The position numbers and the translations under genes were made by a program. From the NCBI RefSeq assembly GCF_001483135.1, contig NZ_LNAL01000006.1:682003-746002 (forward strand): a stretch of DNA of 64,000 nt. The letters are read 5' to 3'. Under the pieces are notes generated by a model. That model had not been told where the DNA came from, searched no databases, and worked only from the letters and a program-made list of their open reading frames with translations. Source of the DNA: Solirubrum puertoriconensis. GTDB taxonomy: Bacteria > Bacteroidota > Bacteroidia > Cytophagales > Hymenobacteraceae. Of the stretch, positions 1-7,660 are shown piece by piece. How positions within the stretch are numbered: the stretch's first letter is position 1; every line of letters starts with the position of its first letter.

Positions 1-340
1 GCCTTACAAACGCGAAACCGTGGAAAGCGAAGGCGTGGATACGGTGTTCTTTAAAGTAGGCGGCTCAAAGATTGAACTGCTAGGTGGCACCACGCCCGAA
101 AGCGCTATTACCAAGTTTGTGGCCAAGAAGGGGGAAGGTATTCACCACGTGGCGTTTGAAGTGAGCGACATCAGGGCTGAGATGCAGCGCCTGCGCGAAG
201 CGGGGTTTACGTTGCTAAACGAGCAGCCCAAACGCGGCGCCGATAACAAGCTGGTGTGCTTTGTGCACCCCAAGAGCGCACACGGCGTATTGGTAGAGCT
301 CTGCCAGGAAATTACCTCTTCGGATCTGGAGGTCGACTAA
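1..340 (+). CDS. mce: Methylmalonyl-CoA epimerase, C-terminal part (5' end outside window)
   Basis: The open frame enters from the left edge (reading from base 2) and ends at 340, so only the last ~112 residues are present and the true start is not visible. The enzyme interconverts (R)- and (S)-methylmalonyl-CoA in propionate, odd-chain fatty acid and branched amino acid breakdown, in the cytoplasm. The fragment carries the second half of the glyoxalase/VOC fold: YKRETVESEGVDTVFF near the start, then EGIHHVAFEV, whose first His is a usual metal ligand, and GVLVELCQE at the end with the Glu ligand. The family is about 135 residues, so roughly 20-25 are missing. The next gene starts 8 bp after its stop, suggesting co-transcription. 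Confidence 0.9.
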   Translation, partial: PYKRETVESEGVDTVFFKVGGSKIELLGGTTPESAITKFVAKKGEGIHHVAFEVSDIRAEMQRLREAGFTLLNEQPKRGADNKLVCFVHPKSAHGVLVELCQEITSSDLEVD

Positions 341-348
341 CTTCTTTT

Positions 349-924
349 ATGAACTACTTTCAACAGGAGGTTGAAGCAGCCGTGGATGCGCTGCTGATGC
401 AGCTGGTCATTTTGTACCCCTCCGATACGGTATGGGGGATTGGTTGCGATGCGGAGGTGCCCCGAGCGGTTGAGAAAGTGCATAAACTAAAGCAACGACC
501 AGGCGAAAAAGGCTGTATTATATTGGTAGCCGACGAAGCTATGTTTGCTCGCTACGCCGAGCAAGTGCCCGACAACCTAGGCCAACTGCTAGCCGAGCAG
601 CAGCGCCCTACTACTTACGTGGTGAAGGGCAGCCGCTTGGTGGCGCCCAACCTTCTGGCTGCCGACGGTACCATTGGCCTGCGCGTGGTGCGCGGCGACG
701 AGTTTACCCACAAAGTGGTGCGGCGGCTAGGCCACGGACTGGTCTCTACCTCCGCGAACATCAGTGGGCAACCCACGCCGGCTATTTACAAGGAAATTGA
801 CCCTGCCATTGTGCGCGGAGTCGACCATGTGGTAAACTGGCGGCAAGACGACGAAAAGCGCTCGGAACCCTCACGCATAGTACGTGTACTGGCCAATGGT
901 TCGCTCGAGTTGTTACGCGATTAG
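349..924 (+). CDS. L-threonylcarbamoyladenylate synthase (Sua5/YciO/YrdC family)
   Basis: 191 residues from ATG 349. The open frame extends upstream to 256 inside mce, but ATG 349 gives the normal family N-terminus 8 bp after the mce stop. Family members make threonylcarbamoyl-AMP from Thr, bicarbonate and ATP, the first step of the t6A37 modification of ANN-decoding tRNAs, in the cytoplasm. Visible signatures are YPSDTVWGIG (residues 23-32), KQRPGEKG just after it, and STSANISG (about 134-141), which form the nucleotide and threonine pocket. It is the short single-domain form without the extra Sua5 domain. YciO-like paralogues of unclear role share these motifs, so tsaC/ywlC is not assigned with certainty. 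Confidence 0.85.
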   Translation: MNYFQQEVEAAVDALLMQLVILYPSDTVWGIGCDAEVPRAVEKVHKLKQRPGEKGCIILVADEAMFARYAEQVPDNLGQLLAEQQRPTTYVVKGSRLVAPNLLAADGTIGLRVVRGDEFTHKVVRRLGHGLVSTSANISGQPTPAIYKEIDPAIVRGVDHVVNWRQDDEKRSEPSRIVRVLANGSLELLRD

Positions 925-1362
925 GACTCGGCTACAGCAGCATGCGCATAGTTTCATAGCTATGCCTTGAGCAAAAATGCTTCTCACCGTTAGCAACGCT
1001 GACCGTTGGAATTGCGGGGCAGAGCACGTACAGGCGGCAGGTGCGTACTTGCAATTAGTCTCCTTTGCACTTCAGCATAGGTATTAAGCCCACCAACAGC
1101 GTCGCTACGCGCAAACCGAACAGCAAACGGACGAGGAAGGCTGCTTCACAAAAAGTCAAACGGCACTGATGAGGGAAGGCTAGGATCATCTCACACGTGT
1201 TTTGAACCGACCCGTGCAGGCACACAGCACTCTAGCGCTTGCTTTAACTGCCTGAAGTCGAAACGTACAAGCCGCCGGATGGATTGCAATGCAAGCCCGA
1301 TAACAAGCGGCCCTATAGAGCAGGGGTATGGTTGCTAAACCGGCGTTGCCGAACTTTGCGGC
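925..1362. other. Intergenic region without a supported gene
   Basis: About 440 bp between the Sua5-family gene and the CCA-adding-enzyme gene. Only short uncorroborated frames occur in it. Just before the next start there is GAACTTTG (1351-1358), one mismatch from the Bacteroidota -7 element TAnnTTTG, only 4 nt ahead of the ATG at 1363. If used, it would give a nearly leaderless mRNA. I see no convincing terminator after 924. Confidence 0.5.
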
Positions 1363-2814
1363 ATGAAACACCCCCAGTTACCCGACCTTTTTTTGTTTCG
1401 CACCATAGCCGAAGCGGCTCAGGAACTGGGCTACCCAGCATTTGTAATCGGCGGTTACGTGCGCGACCTAGCGCTGGAGCGCCCCAGCAAAGATGTGGAC
1501 GTGGTGTGCGTGGGCGATGGGATTACCCTGGCGCAAGCGGTCGGCCGTAAGTTACCCAACCGCCCCCGCGTAACCGTGTTCAAGAACTTTGGCACGGCCA
1601 TGTTGCCCACGCCCGAAATAGTGCTGGAGTTTGTGGGTGCCCGCAAAGAAAGCTACCGGGCCGAATCGCGCAAACCGGAGGTGCAGGCCGGAACCCTCGA
1701 GGAAGACTTGGCTCGCCGCGACTTCACCATCAATGCCCTAGGCCTGAGCCTGAACGCCGACGACTTCGGTACGCTCGTTGACCGCTATAACGGCATACAG
1801 GACCTGCAGGATAAGATTATCCGCACGCCGCTCGATCCGGATATCACTTTTTCCGACGACCCATTGCGCATGATGCGGGCCGTTCGGTTTGCCACGCAGT
1901 TAAACTTCGACATCGACCCCGATACTTTTGATGCCATCGGTCGAAATAAGGAACGCATCAAGATTGTATCGCAGGAGCGGATTACCGACGAGCTGAACAA
2001 GATTATCATGGCGCCGAAGCCGAGCTACGGCTTCAAGCTGCTGTTTGCTAGCGGCCTGCTGCAGCTCATTTTTCCGAAGATGGCAGCGTTGTACGGGGTG
2101 GAACGCCGTGGACAGCACGCACACAAAGACAATTTTTACCACACGCTGCAGGTGCTCGACAACGTGGTAGCTGCCGGTGCCGACTTGTGGCTCCGTTGGG
2201 CTGCCATTCTGCACGACATTGCCAAGCCGCCCACCAAACGCTTCGACCCCAAAGTTGGGTGGACGTTTCATGGGCACGAGGACAAAGGTGCCCGGTGGGT
2301 GCCCGGCATCTTCGCGGATTTGAAGCTGCCCCTAGGTGAGGAAATGCGCATGGTGCAAAAGTTGGTAAAACTGCACCTGCGCCCCATTGCGCTGGTAAAG
2401 GAAACCGTAACCGGCTCGGCCGTGCGCCGCCTGTTGTTTGAAGCCGGCGACGATATCGACCGCCTGATGACGTTGTGCCGCGCCGACATCACCAGCAAAG
2501 ACCACCAGCGTGTGGCCCGCTACTTGCGCAATTTCGAGCGGGTGGAGGAGAAGCTGAAGGAGGTAGAGGAAAAAGACCACCTGCGCAACTTCAAGCCCGT
2601 GATTACCGGCGAGGTAATCATGCAAACCTTTGGCCTCTCGCCCTCCAAAGCCGTGGGCGAGCTGAAGGATGCTGTGCTGGAGGCTATTCTTGATGGACAG
2701 GTGCGCAACGAGTTTGCCGAAGCGTACGCACTGCTACTCGAGCTTGGGCGCCGCAAAGGCCTCGAACCCAAATCGACCGACGCTGCGGGGGCTCCTGCGG
2801 TACCCTTGCCATGA
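1363..2814 (+). CDS. cca: CCA tRNA nucleotidyltransferase/poly(A) polymerase family protein with HD domain
   Basis: 483 residues. It is a class II polymerase-beta-type nucleotidyltransferase that probably adds or repairs the 3' CCA of tRNAs; poly(A) polymerases share the fold and cannot be excluded by eye. The head domain shows GGYVRD (30-35), the metal-binding DVD (44-46), and RRDFTINAL (about 117-125), the template-reading motif. DDPLRMMRAVRFA follows in the neck. A C-terminal HD domain is present (ILHDIAKPP, H284-D285) with later His residues, as in bacterial CCA enzymes with phosphohydrolase activity. The tRNA-Lys gene in this window does not encode CCA, consistent with a need for this enzyme. 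A strong terminator follows. Confidence 0.92.
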   Translation: MKHPQLPDLFLFRTIAEAAQELGYPAFVIGGYVRDLALERPSKDVDVVCVGDGITLAQAVGRKLPNRPRVTVFKNFGTAMLPTPEIVLEFVGARKESYRAESRKPEVQAGTLEEDLARRDFTINALGLSLNADDFGTLVDRYNGIQDLQDKIIRTPLDPDITFSDDPLRMMRAVRFATQLNFDIDPDTFDAIGRNKERIKIVSQERITDELNKIIMAPKPSYGFKLLFASGLLQLIFPKMAALYGVERRGQHAHKDNFYHTLQVLDNVVAAGADLWLRWAAILHDIAKPPTKRFDPKVGWTFHGHEDKGARWVPGIFADLKLPLGEEMRMVQKLVKLHLRPIALVKETVTGSAVRRLLFEAGDDIDRLMTLCRADITSKDHQRVARYLRNFERVEEKLKEVEEKDHLRNFKPVITGEVIMQTFGLSPSKAVGELKDAVLEAILDGQVRNEFAEAYALLLELGRRKGLEPKSTDAAGAPAVPLP

Positions 2815-2844
2815 GTATTGGCCGGATCTAACTGAGCACCTAGG

Positions 2845-2888
2845 AAAAACAAAGCGACGCGCCAGCACTGGCGCGTCGCTTTGTTTTT
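2845..2888. terminator. Bidirectional intrinsic terminator between convergent genes
   Basis: Perfect inverted repeat with 21-bp arms (2845-2865 and 2868-2888) around a CA centre, GC-rich in the middle and ending in A5 and T5, so it can act on both strands. It separates the CCA-enzyme gene (ending 2814) from the PspC gene coming the other way (ending 3133). CCTAGG (2839) abuts its left arm. The remaining bases up to 3132 show nothing else. Confidence 0.9.
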
Positions 2889-3132
2889 CCTCTGGGCAGC
2901 AGCCGCTGCGAGTTCGAGGAAACCGTCACCTTCCAGTTGCAGCGCGAAAGGTTGAAGGTCTCCTCGGGGGCAACCATTCACTCACCAAGGAGCCCCTAAA
3001 CTCGTAGAGTTGTAGCGGAAGGTGTTAAGTCCCATGCTCCTGCTTACGCAGTTATCGCGCGAAGGATACACCTGTAAGATAAGCAGTAGCGCAGTAGATT
3101 AAGTACTTAACGCAAGGCTTTGTTTTCAAGAA

Positions 3133-5727
3133 TTACTCCTGAACGCGGGATACCTTGGAAGCACCCGATTTGCTGTTGCGCACGTTGGAGGGGTTGCCGC
3201 TGTAAGCTACCTGGCTGGCTCCGGAAACATCGGTGCGTAGCTGCCGAACCACTGCTAGGCGGGCTTTGCTTACACCCGTTAGCTCCACCTCGGCGTTGTT
3301 TACCGGAAACTCGCTGGCTTGCACCTGGCAAGCGCCGCTGCCTTCGAGGCGCAGTTGGTCGGCTTGGCCCGTCAGCGACGATTTGCAAGCGCCGGCCAAA
3401 TCGAGCGACAGTGCCTTGCAGGTGCCGGCGAAGCGCAGGTGGCTGGCACCTGCTTGCTCCACATTCAGGGTATTCAGGTCGTTGAAGCCCGTAGCTTCAG
3501 CCTTCACGGCACCGGCTAGCTCGAGGCTGCTTAGCGTGGGCAGGGTTACTTCTACCAGCACTTCGTCGCCATCGTTGCGGCGCCAGTTGCCGAAGAGGTT
3601 GCTGCGGCGGGGACGTACCACTAACTCGTCGCCGTTGCGATGTACATCCAACTGGTTTAGCTCGCGGTCGGTGCCGTAGGCTTGCACCTGGTACTGGCCG
3701 CCTTGGCGCAGCACCACGTGGTAGGCGCCGTTCACTTCTACTTTGCTAAAATTGGCCTCGTTGTAGCTGCGGCGGGCGTCGCCATAATCGGCGGGGTCGG
3801 TCGAGAACTCATCCACGTCGCCTAGGTCGACTTCGATGTTCACATCCTCGTCGTCCGTGTCTACATCAATGCGCACGCCGTCGCTGTTGAACTCGCCTTC
3901 GTAGCCTTCCTCGTCTTCGCCCTCGGGCTGTGGGAAATCTTCGGCAGAGCAGTCGATGCACTCAAGCTGATTGCCGCGCAGGCGGTAGAGGTGCTTCGAC
4001 GCATCCTCGGGGCGCTGATCGTTCAGGAAGTTGTAATCGTCGAGCAAATGGGCAAAGTCGCGCGTGATACGGAACTGCTTGTTGCGGGGCAGGCGCAGGG
4101 TTACGTCGAGCTCCTGGTCGCGGAAGATGGCACCCGGGCGGAACGAGAAGCGGTTATCGAGCACCACGCTCGAATCGCGCAGCACGGCACGGTAGGCAAT
4201 GGAGTTACGCGCGGTGTTCGTTGCGTCTTCCAGGGTGCGGCCGTGGGCGCGGGCTTCTTGCGTCATCACGATCGTGTTTCCGCTATCTGCCGGTGCAAAT
4301 AGGATTTCGGGCTGCATATTCCAGTCGTAATCCAGCTCGCGGGCGTCGAGCGTAATGGTGTTGCCAGCCAACGTACCTAGGGTGCGGTTAGTGGTGTAGC
4401 TGCCTTCTTCCTGAAACTCCTGCGAGAGGCGCACGCCACCGGCAATGGAACCCACAATACCCAGCATCCAAAGGCCCAGCAATAGGAGCGTAAGCGTACG
4501 GTTCAGCAACCAGCGGCGCACCAGCAGGCCAACGCCCGAGAACAGCAGCAGCAACACCGGAATACCAGCCGCCAGGAAACCGCTCACCACAAACCACCAC
4601 GGCACACCGGCCAGCACGGCAAAGGCCGGGGCATCGCCCAGCTGAATGTTTTGCGACTCGGGCAACAGACCAATGGCCACACCAGCCACAATCAGCAGGC
4701 CCATGAGCAGGCCAAAACCAATCAGGATAAACATCAGGCCTACGAATACGCGCACTACCGTGCCCAATACCCGGGCTACCGGCCGAATGGCGCGGCCCAG
4801 CTCCTCAATAAAAGCGCCTACGGGGCGATTACTGACGGGCGTAGTGCCTTGGTTGCGCAGGCTTTGCTCGAGGCCCGAAAGGGTTACGGCTTCGCCGCGC
4901 ATCTGGGCTTTCTGGGATAGGGTGCGCGCTGGCGGCACCACCATCCACAGAATCAGGTACAGCAATAGGCCCGTGCCACCCAGGAAGATGCTAAGCACAA
5001 ATACGATGCGCAGAATAGCTACCTCGATGCCCATGTAGGCGGCCAAACCAGCGGCTACACCGCCAATCGAGCCACTATCAGTGTCGCGGAAGAGTTTGCG
5101 CGTCACGTCATCGTCAGGCATGGGGCGGTCATCGAAGCGCTTGGGCAGCGCAATCCAGAGCACCACGTAGGTGAGCAGGCTAATGGCTGGCAGAGCACCT
5201 AGGATATCGCCGATGATGGGCGAGAAAAGCGTGCCGATAAAAATAAGGCGCACCCACAGCGGGTTGATGTTGAAGTAGCGGGCCAAACCGGCTGCCACAC
5301 CCGCTACGCGGCGGTTCGTCATGTCGCGGTAGAGGCGGCGGGGTTCTTCAACCACCGTAGGAGCGGGCGCCGTGGCGGTGCTAGTGCCAGCGTAGGCGCC
5401 ACCACCTAGGGGCTGGCCGTAGCTAGCGGTATCCGCTACGTCGTCGTCATCGTCGAGCTGGCCATCCTGCTGAAAGTCCTGCACGCGGCCCATTTTCGCC
5501 ACCACGGCTTCCACGTCTTCGAACGTGATAACCTGCTTGGTGCTGGAGAGGCGGGCGGCAAAGATTTCGGCAATGCGTCCTTCGATATCGGCCACAATTT
5601 CCTCGTGTCCGCGGTAAGTACTGAAGTACGCCTTCACGTCCTGCAGGTAGCGCTGGAGTACTTCGTAGCCGTCTTCCTCAATGTGGAAGATCAGGCCCTG
5701 CAGATTGATGCTGATATTCTTTTTCAT
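3133..5727 (-). CDS. PspC-domain membrane protein with C-terminal DUF2807 (head-GIN) adhesin-like domain
   Basis: 864 residues. The order is: an N-terminal cytosolic segment (about 1-95, beginning MKKNISINLQG); two PspC-like units, one near 130-190 (RDMTNRRVAGVAAGLARYF) and one near 205-265 (FRDTDSGSIGGVAAGLAAYM), each with hydrophobic helices; several further membrane segments to about 430; a beta-rich region; a very acidic linker (about 600-650, rich in D and E); and a repetitive C-terminal beta-solenoid (about 660-860, with recurring GAS/GAC turns) matching the putative autotransporter adhesin domain. PspC proteins sense or respond to envelope stress in other bacteria. The specific role here is unknown. 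It is 29 bp downstream of the padR gene and is probably its main target. Confidence 0.88.
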   Translation of the reverse strand: MKKNISINLQGLIFHIEEDGYEVLQRYLQDVKAYFSTYRGHEEIVADIEGRIAEIFAARLSSTKQVITFEDVEAVVAKMGRVQDFQQDGQLDDDDDVADTASYGQPLGGGAYAGTSTATAPAPTVVEEPRRLYRDMTNRRVAGVAAGLARYFNINPLWVRLIFIGTLFSPIIGDILGALPAISLLTYVVLWIALPKRFDDRPMPDDDVTRKLFRDTDSGSIGGVAAGLAAYMGIEVAILRIVFVLSIFLGGTGLLLYLILWMVVPPARTLSQKAQMRGEAVTLSGLEQSLRNQGTTPVSNRPVGAFIEELGRAIRPVARVLGTVVRVFVGLMFILIGFGLLMGLLIVAGVAIGLLPESQNIQLGDAPAFAVLAGVPWWFVVSGFLAAGIPVLLLLFSGVGLLVRRWLLNRTLTLLLLGLWMLGIVGSIAGGVRLSQEFQEEGSYTTNRTLGTLAGNTITLDARELDYDWNMQPEILFAPADSGNTIVMTQEARAHGRTLEDATNTARNSIAYRAVLRDSSVVLDNRFSFRPGAIFRDQELDVTLRLPRNKQFRITRDFAHLLDDYNFLNDQRPEDASKHLYRLRGNQLECIDCSAEDFPQPEGEDEEGYEGEFNSDGVRIDVDTDDEDVNIEVDLGDVDEFSTDPADYGDARRSYNEANFSKVEVNGAYHVVLRQGGQYQVQAYGTDRELNQLDVHRNGDELVVRPRRSNLFGNWRRNDGDEVLVEVTLPTLSSLELAGAVKAEATGFNDLNTLNVEQAGASHLRFAGTCKALSLDLAGACKSSLTGQADQLRLEGSGACQVQASEFPVNNAEVELTGVSKARLAVVRQLRTDVSGASQVAYSGNPSNVRNSKSGASKVSRVQE

Positions 5728-5756
5728 CGCAGTGCTGCAACTGTAGGGGTGGTGAG

Positions 5757-6131
5757 TCAGATGGAGGCGCCGGCGGGCGCGACGCTGGCAGAGGAGTTGC
5801 CGTTGGGGTTGGAGCGGATGATCTGGATCGAGTCCTCAATCTCCTCCCACGTTAGGCGCAACTCGTGCAAGAACTGCTGCCCCACCTCGGTAAGGGTATA
5901 GTACTTGCGGGGTGGTCCACTGCTCGATTCCTTCCAGGTATAATCGAGCAGGCCGGCATTCTTCAGGCGGGTTAGCAGGGGGTACAGCGTACCCTCCACC
6001 ACAATCATGCGGGCTTGGGTTAGCTCCTCCAGCATGTCGGAGGCATACACCTCGCCCCGCGCAATGATTTCCAGGATGCAGAATTCCAGAATGCCCTTCC
6101 GCATCTGCACTTGGGTGTTTTCGACTTTCAT
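5757..6131 (-). CDS. PadR-family transcriptional regulator
   Basis: 124 residues from ATG at 6131 (MKVENTQVQMRKG). The frame continues upstream to 6239, but that stretch contains the promoter and is not PadR-like. It is a winged-helix DNA-binding protein: the wing region EGTLYPLLTRLKNAGLL and the following RKYYTLTEVGQ are the classic PadR signature, and the C-terminal helix that follows is the usual dimer arm. It heads the operon with the PspC gene, a pairing common in Bacteroidota. An imperfect palindrome over its -33 box (6179-6203) suggests autoregulation. The inducing signal cannot be read from the sequence. Confidence 0.9.
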   Translation of the reverse strand: MKVENTQVQMRKGILEFCILEIIARGEVYASDMLEELTQARMIVVEGTLYPLLTRLKNAGLLDYTWKESSSGPPRKYYTLTEVGQQFLHELRLTWEEIEDSIQIIRSNPNGNSSASVAPAGASI

Positions 6132-6165
6132 AGGCTTTGCGGGCAGTAGTCGGTGAAGTATGGTA

Positions 6166-6203
6166 CAAATATAAAAGCAGGTACTTTGTAAAGCAAGGTA
6201 CTT
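6166..6203 (-). promoter_or_regulatory. Promoter and probable PadR operator of the padR-pspC operon
   Basis: On the minus strand, TTG (6194-6196 as CAA), a 20-nt spacer, then TATATTTG (6166-6173 as CAAATATA) matches the Bacteroidota -33/-7 consensus. The start codon is about 35 nt downstream. An imperfect inverted repeat AGGTACTTTG - TAAAG - CAAGGTACTT (6179-6203, 8 of 10 positions symmetric) covers the -33 box and most of the spacer, where a repressor would act. Assignment to PadR is inferred from position. Confidence 0.7.
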
Positions 6204-6486
6204 GGTTGAAATAATTTTTGTTTCAGAATATCCCAACAATCATTTAGTTGATTGACAAAGCGTTGATGAATCAGCCGTGAGCTATGCTTATAGTAATCAG
6301 CGGCTGATTGTCGCCCGAGGGGCTGATGCAAACCAGCTGCCCCCGAGACTTCGTACCCTCATGTGGGTTTCCGCTAAAGCTAGGCCCCTGCATAAAGCTG
6401 AGGCAAATGAGCTGCCGCGTGCTGCACTATTAATAAGTAACTTGCGTTGTGAAAGCTCGTTCGTAACCGGGTGTTTTCGTTACTCT

Positions 6487-7599
6487 ATGACACACTTCTT
6501 CCGTCGCTCTATCACCACGTTGCTGGTTGCTCCGCTGTTAGGAGTGGTAGCAGCGCAGGCACAAACCAATCCGGTGCCTAAGGACAATACCCCTAAGTAT
6601 AGCAACGACTTTCTCTCGATTGGCGTGGGCGGACGGGCCCTGGCCATGGGTAGCACCCAAGTAAGCTTGGCCGATGATGCCACCGCCGGCTACTGGAACC
6701 CTGCCGGCCTGCTGCGGCAGAAGTCGAAATACGATGCCGTGCTGATGCACTCCGAGCTGTTTTCGGGCATTGTCAAGAACGATTACGCCGCTTTCTCGAT
6801 GCCGCTCGACGAGCGCAGCGCCATTGGGGCCAGCATCATCCGGGTTGGGGTAGATGACATTCCGGACACCCGGGCTTTGGTGAACGAGTACAATCAGATT
6901 TCCTACGACCGAATTACCTACTTCTCGGTAGCCGATTATGGCCTGCTGCTTTCGTATGCCCGCAAGCTGGAAGCCATTGAGGGGCTGCAGCTAGGGGCCA
7001 ACGCCAAAATTATTTACCGCAACGTGGGCGACTACGCCAATGCTTGGGGCTTTGGGATTGATGCCGGCGCGCAGTACGAGCGCAACAATTGGCGTTTTGG
7101 GCTGATGGCCCGCGACATTACCACCACCTACAACACCTGGAAAATCAACGCCGAGAAGTTTCAGCCTACCATCGATACGCTGGATTTCGTGCCAAGCAAC
7201 AGCACGGAAGTAACGCTGCCTCGGTTTGTGCTAGGCGTGAGCCGCTCGTTTAAGCTGCCCGGCGAGCTGACAGCCGTTTTGGCTACTGATTTGGAAATCA
7301 CTACCGACGGTAAGCGCAACACGCCGGTTTCTACCAACTTCGTGAGCATTGCGCCCCACATTGGGGCCGAAATTGGGTACCGCAACCTGCTGTTTTTGCG
7401 CGGCGGTGCTACCAACGTGCAGAAGATTGAGGCATTCAGCGGCAAGGAGGAGTGGAAGGTGCAGCCAACCCTAGGTGTAGGCGTGGCCCTGAGCGGCCTG
7501 CGTCTCGATTTGGCACTGTCGCGCTTGGCCATCGAACGGCTAGGACAAAGCTCGCAGGCCAATTCCATTATGGTGTCGTTGGGTTACGCCTTCAAATAA
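6487..7599 (+). CDS. PorV/PorQ-family outer-membrane protein
   Basis: 370 residues from ATG 6487. The open frame reaches back to 6277 but lacks a signal peptide there. Residues 1 to about 25 form a signal peptide ending AQAQ. The mature protein opens with FLSIGVGGRALAMGST and ATAGYWNPAGL, the family hallmark shared with FadL-like 14-strand barrels, and ends in an aromatic C-terminal beta-strand (MVSLGYAFK). PorV shuttles T9SS cargo to the PorU sortase; PorQ serves with PorZ in the attachment complex. I cannot decide between these or a third paralogue. It lies 61 bp upstream of a PorU2-like peptidase, so the pair may work together in cargo processing. Confidence 0.8.
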   Translation: MTHFFRRSITTLLVAPLLGVVAAQAQTNPVPKDNTPKYSNDFLSIGVGGRALAMGSTQVSLADDATAGYWNPAGLLRQKSKYDAVLMHSELFSGIVKNDYAAFSMPLDERSAIGASIIRVGVDDIPDTRALVNEYNQISYDRITYFSVADYGLLLSYARKLEAIEGLQLGANAKIIYRNVGDYANAWGFGIDAGAQYERNNWRFGLMARDITTTYNTWKINAEKFQPTIDTLDFVPSNSTEVTLPRFVLGVSRSFKLPGELTAVLATDLEITTDGKRNTPVSTNFVSIAPHIGAEIGYRNLLFLRGGATNVQKIEAFSGKEEWKVQPTLGVGVALSGLRLDLALSRLAIERLGQSSQANSIMVSLGYAFK

Positions 7600-7660
7600 A
7601 AGTATTGGCAGATGGCGGTGTCCCTAGGTACCAACCGCCGACGTTATAGATAACAACGTT

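Noticed and set aside
947-968. Weak inverted repeat after the Sua5-family gene
   Set aside because: The stem is only about 6 bp with a long loop and no T-run.
2669-3007. 112-codon plus-strand frame over the end of the CCA-enzyme gene and its terminator
   Set aside because: It starts within the gene in another frame and passes through the terminator hairpin.
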